Shown in pieces: positions 52,173-62,082 of a stretch of 64,000 nucleotides of DNA. The translations under genes and the position numbers were made by a program. The stretch comes from Bacteroidales bacterium. GTDB taxonomy: Bacteria; Bacteroidota; Bacteroidia; Bacteroidales; JAGOPY01. The stretch is from positions 76,148 to 140,147 of the forward strand of contig JAGOPY010000005.1 of NCBI GenBank assembly GCA_017991835.1, given 5' to 3'. Position 1 is the stretch's first letter, and every line of letters starts with the position of its first letter. Below the pieces are notes generated by a model. That model searched no databases. It was not told the origin of the DNA and saw nothing but the letters and a program-made list of their open reading frames with translations.

Positions 52173-54776
52173 ATGATTGATACGCCATTGATGAGGCAGT
52201 ATGCTTCGATCAAGGCAAAATACCCCGATGCATTATTGCTGTTCAGGGTGGGGGATTTTTATGAGACGTTCGGAGAAGATGCGGTCAAAACTTCGAAAAT
52301 CCTGGGTATCGTTCTGACCCGTCGGGCCAACGGCGCCGCTACTTTCGTAGAACTGGCCGGCTTTCCTTATCATGCACTCGACACCTACCTCCCGAAACTG
52401 GTCAGGGCCGGACAGCGGGTAGCCATCTGCGATCAGCTTGAAGATCCGAAACTGGCCAAGAAGATCGTTAAACGAGGCGTTACAGAACTGGTTACACCCG
52501 GCGTATCCTACAACGATAAGATCCTGGAGCACAAGGAGAACAACTTCCTGTGCAGCCTCCACCTGGGAGAAAAAACATCGGGTGCCGCTTTCCTGGATAT
52601 CTCGACAGGCGAGTTCTATGCCGCACAAGGCAATAACGATTATATCGATAAATTGCTTCAGGGTTTTAAACCCAGCGAAGTAGTCATCCAGAAAACGAAG
52701 CGGGAACGGTTCCAGCAACTGTTCGGGAATAAATTCTACACCTACACATTTGACGACTGGGTGTTTACCGAAGAATTTGCCGGCGATATCCTGACCCGCC
52801 ATTTCGGAACGACCAGCCTGAAAGGATTTGGCGTGGAGGATATGCCCATCGCCATCATTGCAGCCGGCGGAGCTTTTCATTACCTGGCAGAAACACATCA
52901 CGATAAAATTCAGCATATCGTAAAAATATCCAGGATTGAAGAGGACAAATATGTCTGGCTCGATCGGTTCACGGTGAGAAACCTGGAACTGGTCAGCTCG
53001 ATCAATGAAAAAGGGAGAACTCTTTTAGATGTGATCGACCGGACCATCACCCCGATGGGATCCCGGATGATGCGGCGCTGGATCGTTCTGCCGCTGAAGG
53101 AAAAGAAGCCGATAGAAGAGCGCCTGGAAACGGTGGAATATCTAATTAGCCATGAAGAGTTGGCCGAGAACCTGGCCAGGCAACTGAAAATAACCGGTGA
53201 CCTGGAACGCATCATCTCCAAAGTATCGGTGGGGCGGGTCACACCTCGCGAAGTGGTTCAGTTCAGACGGGCGCTCTATGCTACAGAAGAGATAAAAAAC
53301 CTGGCCGGAAAGACAGGGCACCCGGTCTTGCAAAAGATTAGCGAACAGCTAAATCCGTGCAAAATCATCCGCGACCGGATCGAAAATGAGATTCAGGACG
53401 ATCCTCCTGCAACCGTTGCCAAAGGCGGTGTAATGAAGACAGCTGTCTCGCCGGAACTGGATGAATTAAGAGATCTGCTTTTCTCCGGCAAAGATTATCT
53501 GCAAAAACTGCAGCAGCGGGAGATCGCCAATACCGGGATCACTTCTCTGAAAGTCGGATATAACAATATCTTCGGGTATTACCTGGAAGTGACCAATGCT
53601 CATAAAGAGAAAGTCCCGGCCGAATGGAACCGGAAGCAGACTCTGGTGGGATCGGAAAGATATATAACAGAGGAACTGAAAGAGTACGAGCAGAAGATCC
53701 TGGGTGCAGAGGAGAAGATCCTGGAGCTGGAGAGCCGCCTTTTTGATGAACTCATCCAGGGGATCAGCGATTATATCCGGCCGGTACAACTCAATGCAAA
53801 CTGGATCGCACACCTCGACTGCCTGCTTTCGTTTGCTATCATCGCGAAAGAGAACAAATACACCAAACCCGGGATCAACGAAGGATTCGCCATCGAGATC
53901 CGGGAAGGGCGGCACCCGGTGATCGAGCTGGAACTTCCGCTCGGCGAAAAATATGTGACCAATGATATCTCACTGGACCATGAAAAGCAGCAGATCATCA
54001 TTATCACGGGGCCAAATATGTCGGGAAAATCGGCGCTGCTGAGGCAAACGGCCCTGATCGTCCTGATGGCCCAGCTCGGTTCATTTGTGCCGGCCGAAGA
54101 AGCAAATATCGGCATGGTCGATAAAATTTTCACCCGTGTAGGGGCCAGCGACAATATTTCTTCGGGTGAATCGACATTCATGGTCGAAATGAACGAAACA
54201 GCGAGCATCCTGAACAATATCAGCACCCGGAGCCTGATCCTGCTGGATGAGATCGGCCGTGGCACGAGCACCTACGACGGCATCTCGATCGCCTGGGCGA
54301 TCACCGAATTTCTTCATGAGCACCCGGTTTACAGGCCAAAAGTCCTCTTTGCCACTCATTACCATGAGCTGAACGAGATGGCGGCCACTTTCAAACGGAT
54401 CCGGAATTTCCATATTTCAGTCAAAGAGATCGGCAACCAGGTGATTTTCCTGCGAAAGCTTCGTAAAGGCGGCAGTGAGCACAGTTTCGGAATCCATGTA
54501 GCCCGGCTGGCCGGCATGCCTCCGAAAGTCATCGAACGGGCCAACGAACTGCTGAAAGTCCTGGAACGTTCCCACAGCAACGATGAACTGGCCAAAATGG
54601 CCAAAGAGATCGGAGCATCCGACAAAGACCGGTTCCAGCTGTCGTTTATCCAGCTCGACGATCCGTTGCTGGAACAGATCAAACAGGATATTTTGCATAC
54701 CGACATCGATAATCTTACTCCCGTAGAGGCATTGATGAAGCTGCACACGATCCGGAAACGGCTGAGCGGCGGGTAA
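52173..54776 (+). CDS. mutS: DNA mismatch repair protein MutS
   Basis: 867 residues from the ATG at 52173; a TTG at 52155 is an alternative. It has the complete MutS1 architecture. The N-terminal mismatch-reading domain carries [11 protein letters not shown] (Phe-x-Glu) near residue 30. The lever and clamp regions lie about 260-560. The ATPase domain has [13 protein letters not shown] near 615, then STFMVEM and [13 protein letters not shown], and ends with the helix-turn-helix dimerisation part. Housekeeping gene of chromosomal type. Confidence 0.97.
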   Translation: MIDTPLMRQYASIKAKYPDALLLFRVGDFYETFGEDAVKTSKILGIVLTRRANGAATFVELAGFPYHALDTYLPKLVRAGQRVAICDQLEDPKLAKKIVKRGVTELVTPGVSYNDKILEHKENNFLCSLHLGEKTSGAAFLDISTGEFYAAQGNNDYIDKLLQGFKPSEVVIQKTKRERFQQLFGNKFYTYTFDDWVFTEEFAGDILTRHFGTTSLKGFGVEDMPIAIIAAGGAFHYLAETHHDKIQHIVKISRIEEDKYVWLDRFTVRNLELVSSINEKGRTLLDVIDRTITPMGSRMMRRWIVLPLKEKKPIEERLETVEYLISHEELAENLARQLKITGDLERIISKVSVGRVTPREVVQFRRALYATEEIKNLAGKTGHPVLQKISEQLNPCKIIRDRIENEIQDDPPATVAKGGVMKTAVSPELDELRDLLFSGKDYLQKLQQREIANTGITSLKVGYNNIFGYYLEVTNAHKEKVPAEWNRKQTLVGSERYITEELKEYEQKILGAEEKILELESRLFDELIQGISDYIRPVQLNANWIAHLDCLLSFAIIAKENKYTKPGINEGFAIEIREGRHPVIELELPLGEKYVTNDISLDHEKQQIIIITGPNMSGKSALLRQTALIVLMAQLGSFVPAEEANIGMVDKIFTRVGASDNISSGESTFMVEMNETASILNNISTRSLILLDEIGRGTSTYDGISIAWAITEFLHEHPVYRPKVLFATHYHELNEMAATFKRIRNFHISVKEIGNQVIFLRKLRKGGSEHSFGIHVARLAGMPPKVIERANELLKVLERSHSNDELAKMAKEIGASDKDRFQLSFIQLDDPLLEQIKQDILHTDIDNLTPVEALMKLHTIRKRLSGG

Positions 54777-54783
54777 AAAAAAA

Positions 54784-54810
54784 GTGGCCCCTTGATTTTC
54801 AAAGGGCCAC
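54784..54810 (-). terminator. terminator of surface module 1
   Basis: GTGGCCCCTTGA / TCAAAGGGCCAC (one mismatch) forms a 12-base stem. On the minus strand it is followed by a run of ten T (54774-54783 as A), so it ends the minus-strand module. It abuts the stop of mutS. Confidence 0.8.
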
Positions 54811-54835
54811 ACAAAATATCTCAACTCATGCAAGA

Positions 54836-57454
54836 TTATCTCTCCGGATCTTCTACCGATTCTTCATTGGATTGTCCGGGTGGAGGCGCAGGCGCTGTAC
54901 CCGCGCAAGGCCCTATCTTAGCAACAAATTTATTACCTTCCCGGGCATTGAAACCGGTGATAAGCCGGACATGACCGCCAGCCTGGTAAGTGACATCTGT
55001 ACCCACTCCACCGGTAATAATACGGTCGGCCCTGATGCTGTCGCTGGCCTCATAATGCTGAAAACCGGTATAATTCGGATTGCTTGGATCGTTATACTGA
55101 TAATTGAAATAAGCTACCGGGCAATCGGTGTAGAGAGTTGAACGCCATAATCCCCTGCCATAAGTTCCGGCCGTGATGGCATCGCCGGCTTCATTGATCT
55201 CCAGATCGAAAACCATCACATTGGGCATACCGTTCATAAACGGAATCCAATCGCCAATCTCATCATCACGATAATACACACCCAGATCTGTGCCTATGTA
55301 AATTGCATCATTCGGAGCTCCGTCTGTGTCCTGGTAGGCAATACAGTTCACCGGTATATTCGGCAGAGTGCCCGAGATGTTCGTCCAGGTGGTGCCGGCA
55401 TTTACAGAACGGTAAACCTTCTGGCCGCTGGTATAACCACCATACGTAACGAAAACATCAAATGAATTGTCGGGATTGACAGCGATGAACGTGATGGAGC
55501 CTGAAGGCAGCCCTGCCGAAACATCGGTAAAGGTTGCCCCGGCATCATCCGACATATAGATCGTTTTCGTGCCGCCCACCGAAGCATATACCCTGCTTGA
55601 ATTACTTGTGCCGACAGCAATGGCGCCGGTCCCGCTATAGCCGATATTGGTCCATGATGCGCCGCCGTTGGTGCTTTTGTAAATATCGCTGTAGCCGGCG
55701 TAAAGGATCTGTGAATTTGTCGGGCTCATGGCCAGCGGGGTCACCCAGGGGCCCGCATCCACCAGGGGAGCGATGAATGAAAATGTGCTCCCGCCATTGG
55801 TGGATTTGTAAATATTGCCAAACTGGATACAATTATACAAGTTGTTCGGATTGGAATGATCAATCATGCAATCCATACCATCTGCGCCAAGCATATGCAG
55901 GAAAGTTGTCCCTCCCGACCACTTGTTGGAACCGTTATCCTGGGTGCCGTTGGTGATCAGGTCCTCATTGGGCTCATAACCGGCAATCCGGTATGATTGG
56001 GTGATCTCCAGGCCATCCGACAGGTCGGTCCAGTTTGCGCCGAAATCGGTCGAGCGGAATATTCCTCCATCACTTCCGCAATAGAGATAGTTGTTCAACG
56101 GGTTGATCTCGAGCGCATGAATATCAGCGTGCGTGTAATCACTTCCGGGAGGATTATTCCACATAGATGTCAGGGACCATGTAGCCCCCCAGTTTGTCGA
56201 ACTCCAGGTATTGATCCCTCCAATGATTACGTCCGCGACATCGGTCCTTGAAACGGCGATGGCATGATCATAGGTAGTCTGGTCATCATCGTCTGCCCCT
56301 GTTGAACTGTAACCGAGTATATTCGGTGTGGTCGAGCGGGTTGAGAAAGTAGATCCACTGGAAGTGGAAAGGTACATTCCGACAAAAACACCGCTGGTAT
56401 AAGACGGACCGGCAAACAGGTAAACATAGGCATCATTATTGGGGGAAACCCCGATGGCCATCCTGGTTGCAGTGGTCGGAACCCCGCTGGTGATTTGAGT
56501 CCAGGTAACGCCACCATCGAGCGACCGGTAAAATTTCGATCCGGCACAGGCATAGACGATCGACGGATCACCCGGCTTGAATTCGATATCGTGATAATTG
56601 CTGCCGGCGGTTGAATGCACATTGGTCCAGGTTGTCCCGGAATTTGATGTCCTGAAAATACCTGCTGTGCTCACAACAAATAAGATCGCCGGGTTGGTAG
56701 GGTGCATCAGGATCTTATATCCTCTCTCGAAATCGGTTGCAGCCCATGTCAAACCGGTCGGATACCAGGTTACCCCTCCGTCGGTAGTCTTCATGACGCC
56801 GATAGAGCTGACATCACCGCCATCGCCGTCACCGGTCAGGAGATACATGATATTCGTATTGTTGTAATTAACCGCCAGACCGCTGACGCCGATTCTCGGC
56901 ATCCCGTCGGTAAGGGGTGTCCAGCTGGTGCCGCCGGTGGTGGTTCTCCAAAGTCCGCCGGATGGCGTACCCACCCAGAAGGTATTGGCGACGGAAGGAT
57001 GAAAAGTGATGCAGTTCACCCGTCCGATTCCCCCGTTCCATCCGTTGCCATCGACAAAATAGTCGGCTCCGAGTGAAGCCCAGTAGCCATAGGTGGTTGC
57101 CGTAATTTCCCTTGCACCGCTGCCTTTATAATACGTATCGAATTCCTCCAGATTACGGGCTGCATAGTTGATGATCTTTCCATCGGGAGAAAGGCGGTTT
57201 TGCTGAATGTATTCCCAGCGTTTCCATTGCTTGTATCCGGTCCCCTTTTTGGATCTATCGATATTGGCATAATAGCTTTCGACATTTTGCTGAATGGTCG
57301 CAAAATCATCGGTGCCAGGGTTCAGCCAGATTGAGTATGGATCGACAAAATCGGAGGATTGGCCGACCTGCGCATTTGAATTCCAGTATAATCCCATTAC
57401 CAGGAAAAATACCAGAAATAGACTTATTTTGATGTTTCTGTCATTCTTTTTCAT
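54836..57454 (-). CDS. secreted BNR-repeat protein of surface module 1
   Basis: 872 residues with a signal peptide (about 1-28). Many BNR/VPS10-like beta-propeller units are visible, such as GGLWRTTTGGTSW, MKTTDGGVTW, FRTSNSGTTW and YKSTNGGASW. The C-terminal part (about 800-850) has the repetitive coathanger-type segment VTYQAGGHVRLITGFNAREG known at the ends of Bacteroidota exported proteins, followed by a short Pro/Glu tail. The canonical T9SS YPNP motif is absent. Highly similar to the protein at 59124. Probably a surface-bound binding or glycoside-acting protein; activity not proven. Confidence 0.85.
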   Translation of the reverse strand: MKKNDRNIKISLFLVFFLVMGLYWNSNAQVGQSSDFVDPYSIWLNPGTDDFATIQQNVESYYANIDRSKKGTGYKQWKRWEYIQQNRLSPDGKIINYAARNLEEFDTYYKGSGAREITATTYGYWASLGADYFVDGNGWNGGIGRVNCITFHPSVANTFWVGTPSGGLWRTTTGGTSWTPLTDGMPRIGVSGLAVNYNNTNIMYLLTGDGDGGDVSSIGVMKTTDGGVTWYPTGLTWAATDFERGYKILMHPTNPAILFVVSTAGIFRTSNSGTTWTNVHSTAGSNYHDIEFKPGDPSIVYACAGSKFYRSLDGGVTWTQITSGVPTTATRMAIGVSPNNDAYVYLFAGPSYTSGVFVGMYLSTSSGSTFSTRSTTPNILGYSSTGADDDDQTTYDHAIAVSRTDVADVIIGGINTWSSTNWGATWSLTSMWNNPPGSDYTHADIHALEINPLNNYLYCGSDGGIFRSTDFGANWTDLSDGLEITQSYRIAGYEPNEDLITNGTQDNGSNKWSGGTTFLHMLGADGMDCMIDHSNPNNLYNCIQFGNIYKSTNGGSTFSFIAPLVDAGPWVTPLAMSPTNSQILYAGYSDIYKSTNGGASWTNIGYSGTGAIAVGTSNSSRVYASVGGTKTIYMSDDAGATFTDVSAGLPSGSITFIAVNPDNSFDVFVTYGGYTSGQKVYRSVNAGTTWTNISGTLPNIPVNCIAYQDTDGAPNDAIYIGTDLGVYYRDDEIGDWIPFMNGMPNVMVFDLEINEAGDAITAGTYGRGLWRSTLYTDCPVAYFNYQYNDPSNPNYTGFQHYEASDSIRADRIITGGVGTDVTYQAGGHVRLITGFNAREGNKFVAKIGPCAGTAPAPPPGQSNEESVEDPER

Positions 57455-57472
57455 AGTCCTGATTTTTAAGGA

Positions 57473-57862
57473 TTATTGGATTTCGGGGATATCACCTTTT
57501 GGCGGACTTGCCGCGTTCGGTTCGTTGTATTCCTTTATGCCGGTTTCTTTGTCTTTTATTTCACCTTCGAGCACAGACCCGGATGAAATTGCTTTCGGAT
57601 CCGGACTGGCCGCATTCGGTTCATCAACCCGGTCTAAATCGCTCTTTACGAGCTCCTGTGCTGTTCCAATGAGGGCAGGAGCTTCAACAGATGGAATGCT
57701 ATGACCTTCAGGAGGCTGATTTGCCGGTGTATCGGTCAAAGCGGGTGAACCTTCTCCTGTCCCTGTTTTAGTAATTCCTTCTGTCTTATTTTCCTGCTGG
57801 GCAAACAAATCTGCAAAAACACAGACAAATAAGAAAAGGAACAAATATTTTATTGTTTTCAT
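57473..57862 (-). CDS. small Pro/Glu-rich secreted protein of module 1
   Basis: 129 residues with a signal peptide (about 1-22). The mature part is low-complexity, rich in Pro, Glu, Thr and Ala, with EPNAASP occurring twice (near 79 and 112). No known domain. It lies between the tail-fibre-like and BNR genes, mirroring the arrangement at 61726 in module 2. Linker or surface spacer role is inference. Confidence 0.7.
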   Translation of the reverse strand: MKTIKYLFLFLFVCVFADLFAQQENKTEGITKTGTGEGSPALTDTPANQPPEGHSIPSVEAPALIGTAQELVKSDLDRVDEPNAASPDPKAISSGSVLEGEIKDKETGIKEYNEPNAASPPKGDIPEIQ

Positions 57863-57929
57863 ATTCTTCAGATTAAAATTTATAATGAGGATAATACTAA
57901 CCTTCCTGTACTAAATATTTCAGGGATAA

Positions 57930-58916
57930 TTAGCGGTTTTTACCTTTTCCTGATTTGCTCTTTTCCAGAGCTTCAATTTTCATCTGAAGTTCTTTGATCT
58001 GTTTATCCTGCATTATCGTATAAAGAGTCAGCTCCTCAACTTTCTCCAGGAGGTTTTTCTGCATTTCACCCAGTAGAATTCCATTTTCTTCAACTTCTGT
58101 GGCTGAGGGGATTCCGGGAAGGTGGTTGTTTTCCTTAATGCTCTGCTCAAGTTCTTCAAGGCTCATCAAATCATAGTCATCGGAGAAAACATAATCGGGC
58201 CAATCGGCTGTGTTATCTACCAATACCTCGGTACATGCCGCCTTACCATTGACCGACAATGCATATCCCGTAGCGGCGGTTGAAGTACCAATACAAACCC
58301 TTCCATCACTCTTGATAAAAATATCATTCCTTGAACCGCCGCCAGCTTCTGCATTGATTCGGACTCCGTCAGCTGCTCCATTATAAAACATCCAACCTTT
58401 AAAAGATCCGTTTTCAAGGAAAGTAATCCCGGTATTTCCATTAACAGTAGTCATATCAAGAAAAATAAAAGGATAATTGCTACCTACGATATGAAGATTA
58501 TCGGCAGGTGAGCTGGTGCCGAAACCTACTTCACCTGAAGCATCGATATAAAAAGCATTAGCCAGGCTGTTCGGTTCAACGGTGATGACATCCATGGCAA
58601 AAGCATTATCGCGGATCTTAAAACCGCCGGTATTGGTGGCTTTAAATTTCCAGTCGGCTGTGCTGGCATTGTCGATCATCTGGAAGGTTGCGCCACCGGC
58701 TCCGCCAAAATTCTGCACACGGATCGTGGGCTCGGTCATATTCTTACCAACATGAAGAAGGGAGGCCGGAGTGTTATATCCGACACCTACATTACCGGCA
58801 TTGGTATTGTAAATGTGTGAACCATTCGGAGCCCATTGTCCGGCTGCCTCATTTAATCCCAGGAATGAGACTAAAGCAATAAATCCAAAAGTAATTTTTA
58901 AAGATTTCATAATCAA
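57930..58916 (-). CDS. tail-fibre-like secreted protein of module 1
   Basis: 328 residues with a signal peptide (about 1-26). Gly/Asn-rich repeats (GNVGVGYNTPASLLHVG, GEVGFGTSSPADNLHIVG and RVCIGTSTAATGYALSVNG) resemble the beta-rich tail-fibre/adhesin repeats found in phage and Bacteroidota surface proteins. The last 60 residues form a coiled coil (NLLEKVEELTLYTIMQDKQI). Preceded by LPGIPSATEVEENGI, as in proteins with an intramolecular chaperone-like end. First gene of the module; strong palindrome-containing promoter upstream. Confidence 0.8.
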   Translation of the reverse strand: MIMKSLKITFGFIALVSFLGLNEAAGQWAPNGSHIYNTNAGNVGVGYNTPASLLHVGKNMTEPTIRVQNFGGAGGATFQMIDNASTADWKFKATNTGGFKIRDNAFAMDVITVEPNSLANAFYIDASGEVGFGTSSPADNLHIVGSNYPFIFLDMTTVNGNTGITFLENGSFKGWMFYNGAADGVRINAEAGGGSRNDIFIKSDGRVCIGTSTAATGYALSVNGKAACTEVLVDNTADWPDYVFSDDYDLMSLEELEQSIKENNHLPGIPSATEVEENGILLGEMQKNLLEKVEELTLYTIMQDKQIKELQMKIEALEKSKSGKGKNR

Positions 58917-58981
58917 TTGTTTTTAGTTTATAAATTATAATAAAGAAGATATTAATGACAGATTAATGGTCAGGATTTGAT

Positions 58982-59014
58982 CAAAGGTAGGTATGGATAT
59001 ATATCCATATCAAA
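58982..59014 (-). promoter_or_regulatory. promoter of surface module 1 with a perfect palindrome in the spacer
   Basis: On the minus strand TTTG (59011-59014) and TACCTTTG (58982-58989) match the Bacteroidota -33/-7 pattern with 21 bases between. The spacer contains the perfect 18-bp palindrome TATGGATATATATCCATA (58992-59009), a likely repressor- or activator-binding site. Confidence 0.72.
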
Positions 59015-59064
59015 TTTTTAACAAATGCTTAAGAATTTTAAGGAAAAATTAAGAAATGAAAAAA

Positions 59065-59092
59065 GAGGCTGCTCAAAGCCATGAGCAACCTC
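59065..59092 (-). terminator. terminator of surface module 2
   Basis: On the minus strand GAGGTTGCTCA / TGAGCAGCCTC (one G-T pair) forms an 11-base stem followed by T run (59057-59064 as A on the plus strand). Confidence 0.85.
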
Positions 59093-59123
59093 CTTTATTA
59101 TTGCAGATCAAAAAACAAATATA

Positions 59124-61715
59124 TCAATCGATCTTCTGACCGGAATAAGCCCCTGTTACTTTCAACACCTTGTCGGGAGAAGCGGCCGGTGGCGCAGTGC
59201 CGGAACAGGGTCCGAGAGTAGCCTGGAATTTGTTTCCGGCTTTGGCATGGAATCCGGTTTGAAGCAAAACATAAGTCCCGGCTTTATACGTAACATCGGT
59301 CCCGATCCCTCCTGTGATGATCCGGCTGGAGGTGACAGAACTGCTGGCCTCATAATGCTGAAAACCGGTGTAATTGGGATTACTCGGATCACCAGTCTGG
59401 TCCAGGATGTACGAGTCCGGGCAACTGGAATAGAGCGCCGAGCGCCAGAATCCACGTCCGTAGGTTGCCGCAGTAATAACTCCGGCTGATTCATTGATTT
59501 CCAGGTCAAACACCATCACGGCCGGAAGACCATTCATAAACGGAACCCAGTCGCCGATATCATCATCCCGGTAGTAAATACCTACATCGGTGCCGATGTA
59601 CAAAGCATCGTTTGGAGTTCCACCCGTTTCCTGGTAAGCAATGCAATTAATCGGGATATTGGGCAGAGAGCCGGTTATATTGGTCCAGGTGGTACCGGCA
59701 TCAGTAGAACGAAAAACCTTATTTGCTGCAGAATATCCACCATAAGTAACCCAAACATCTCCGGAATAGCCCGGATTGACTGCAATAAAAGTGATGGAAC
59801 CCGAAGGCAGGTTGCTCGTCACATCGGTAAAAGAAGCACCATAATCATTAGACATATATATCGTTCGAGATCCTTCTACAGATGCGTAGACCCGGCCGGG
59901 ATTACTGCTGCCTCCCAGTGCCATTGCACCCGAACCGTTATATCCAAGGTTTGTCCAGGATGCACCTCCGTTTGAACTTTTATAGATATCGTAATAACCA
60001 CCATAAATCACCTGGGCATTATTCACCTGCATCACAAACGGCGTCACCCAGGGCCCTGCATCGACCAGCGGAGCGATAAAGGCAAATGATGCCCCGCCAT
60101 TTGTCGACTTATGCAGGTTCCCGAACTGGATATTATTATATAGGGTATTCTGGTTGCTATGGTCGATCATACAATCCATTCCATCAGCGCCGAGGGTGTG
60201 GGTCATTGTGGCCCCGCCGGTCCATTTGTTGGAACCGTTATCCTGGGTTCCGTTGATCAGCAGATTGACATTACCTTCAAAACCGGCAAAACGGTAAGTC
60301 TGGGTAATCGCCAGGCCGTTGGAATAATCATACCAGTTCTCGCCAAAATCGGTGGAACGGAAAAAACCGCCATCGCTGCCACAGTAAAGGTAATTATTCA
60401 GCGGATTGATCTCCAGCGCATGGATATCCGCATGGGTATAATTTACTCCCGGCGGATCATCCCACATGGAGCTCAGTGACCAGTTTTCTCCCCAATTAAT
60501 GGATTTCCAGCAATTAATGGCACCTGTAACCATCTGGGCCACATTTGTCCTGGATATGGCAATGCAATGATCATACGTATTCTGGTCATCATTGTCGCCC
60601 CCAACACTACTGTATCCCAGGATATTTGGCGTTGTGGATTTGGTGCCAAAATTCAAGCCGCTGTCAAACGACCGGTACATCCCGACAAATGTTCCGTTGG
60701 TGTAGGAAGGCCCGGCAAAAACATAAACATAATCCGGGTCGGCCGGAGAGACTCCGATCGCCATCCGCCAGGCATTGGTTGGAATGCCTGCGGTTATTTC
60801 CGTCCAGGATTCGCCGGTATTGGTCGACCGGAAGAATTCGGTACCGGCGCAGGCATACATAATCGCCGGATCTCCCGGTTTAAATTCGATATCATGGTAA
60901 TCGCCTCCTGCAGAGTGGACCGTTGACCAGGAGGAACCGGAATTTGTGGTTTTATGAATGCCCAGGTTACTGACCACAAACAAAATGGCCGGGTTTGTCG
61001 GGTGCATGAGGATCTTAAAGCCGACTTCAAAATCGGTGGGCGCCCAGGTCAATCCCGTACTGTTCCAGGTAACGCCCCCATCGATAGTTTTGAGGACGCC
61101 GATGGAATAGACATCTGCCCCGTCGCCATCTCCGGTCAGCAAGTACATGATGTTCGTATTGTTGTAGTTGACAGCCAGTCCCGACACGCCGATCCGGGGC
61201 ATGCCATCGGTCAGGGGGGTCCAGGAAGTTCCGCCGTTATCCGTTCTCCACAATCCGCCCGAAGGGCATCCGACCCAGATCACACTGGCATTGGAGGGGT
61301 GAAACGTAATACAGTTGACACGTCCTATTCCCCCGTTCCAGCCGTTTCCATCTACAAAATAGGTAGGCCCGAGCGATTCCCAGTAACCGTAAGTGGTGGT
61401 AATATCCCGGCCTGCTCCCTTCTGGCTCAGATAATCATGATACTCCTGGAAATTTTTAGCTGTATAATTGAATATTTTCCCGTCGTCGGTCAGGCGGTTG
61501 CGTTGCAGGTATTCCCAGCGTTTCCATTGTTTGTAACCCGAACCGCGTACAAATTTATCCTTGTCAGCATAGTAGTTTTCGACATTTTGCTGTATGGTGG
61601 CAAAATCGTCCGTCCCGGGATTTTTCCAGAGTTCCCAGGGATTTTCCTGGCCAAATAAATAACCGGTGATGGTTAAACCCAGAACCAGGATCAGTATAGT
61701 TTTTATCGTTTTCAT
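59124..61715 (-). CDS. secreted BNR-repeat protein of surface module 2
   Basis: 863 residues from the ATG at 61715 (the Met at 61721 is also possible; upstream frame overlaps the preceding gene and lacks a signal). Close paralogue of the 54836 protein, with the same order of BNR units and the same FQHYEAS...GIGTDVTYKAG coathanger end. The C-terminal tail differs (GTAPPAASPDKVLKVTG). Duplicated surface protein; expected to have the same general role with different specificity. Confidence 0.85.
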   Translation of the reverse strand: MKTIKTILILVLGLTITGYLFGQENPWELWKNPGTDDFATIQQNVENYYADKDKFVRGSGYKQWKRWEYLQRNRLTDDGKIFNYTAKNFQEYHDYLSQKGAGRDITTTYGYWESLGPTYFVDGNGWNGGIGRVNCITFHPSNASVIWVGCPSGGLWRTDNGGTSWTPLTDGMPRIGVSGLAVNYNNTNIMYLLTGDGDGADVYSIGVLKTIDGGVTWNSTGLTWAPTDFEVGFKILMHPTNPAILFVVSNLGIHKTTNSGSSWSTVHSAGGDYHDIEFKPGDPAIMYACAGTEFFRSTNTGESWTEITAGIPTNAWRMAIGVSPADPDYVYVFAGPSYTNGTFVGMYRSFDSGLNFGTKSTTPNILGYSSVGGDNDDQNTYDHCIAISRTNVAQMVTGAINCWKSINWGENWSLSSMWDDPPGVNYTHADIHALEINPLNNYLYCGSDGGFFRSTDFGENWYDYSNGLAITQTYRFAGFEGNVNLLINGTQDNGSNKWTGGATMTHTLGADGMDCMIDHSNQNTLYNNIQFGNLHKSTNGGASFAFIAPLVDAGPWVTPFVMQVNNAQVIYGGYYDIYKSSNGGASWTNLGYNGSGAMALGGSSNPGRVYASVEGSRTIYMSNDYGASFTDVTSNLPSGSITFIAVNPGYSGDVWVTYGGYSAANKVFRSTDAGTTWTNITGSLPNIPINCIAYQETGGTPNDALYIGTDVGIYYRDDDIGDWVPFMNGLPAVMVFDLEINESAGVITAATYGRGFWRSALYSSCPDSYILDQTGDPSNPNYTGFQHYEASSSVTSSRIITGGIGTDVTYKAGTYVLLQTGFHAKAGNKFQATLGPCSGTAPPAASPDKVLKVTGAYSGQKID

Positions 61716-61725
61716 ATCCATGGTT

Positions 61726-62082
61726 TTAAGGTTGCTTTTTATCAGGCTTAACTTCAACAGGACCGGTAGCTTCATCAGGGCCTGAGGGTTGTTCCTGGCT
61801 GTCCTCCCGGAGTTCCTGTTCATTTTTAACAGGGGTTTTTATCGATGGGGTATTATCCGGAGGCATGGTCTCATCGCGAAAATCGGATTTGCCTCCTGGA
61901 ACTTCAGCCGGCGGCGCGACACGACCGGGAAGGGTCAACGCTTTGTCGGGCGTTGCCTGTGCATCCTTGTCGACGACCGGGCCGGTTTCATCCACCGGGG
62001 TGGTTGAAGGAATTTGTTGTCCGGCGACAAACAAGAATCCCATCACCATCGTGGTCAATAATATGTATTTTAATTTTTTCAT
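61726..62082 (-). CDS. small Pro/Glu-rich secreted protein of module 2
   Basis: 118 residues with a signal peptide (about 1-20). Low-complexity Pro/Glu/Asp-rich mature part, diverged in sequence from its counterpart at 57473 but the same size, composition and place. Starts four bases before the end of the preceding tail-fibre-like gene and ends just before the BNR gene, so the three are co-transcribed. Confidence 0.7.
   Translation of the reverse strand: MKKLKYILLTTMVMGFLFVAGQQIPSTTPVDETGPVVDKDAQATPDKALTLPGRVAPPAEVPGGKSDFRDETMPPDNTPSIKTPVKNEQELREDSQEQPSGPDEATGPVEVKPDKKQP

Noticed and set aside
54836..57454. T9SS type A sorting domain at the end of the BNR proteins
   Set aside because: The YPNP-type motif and the following sandwich are missing; only the coathanger-type segment and a short tail are seen.
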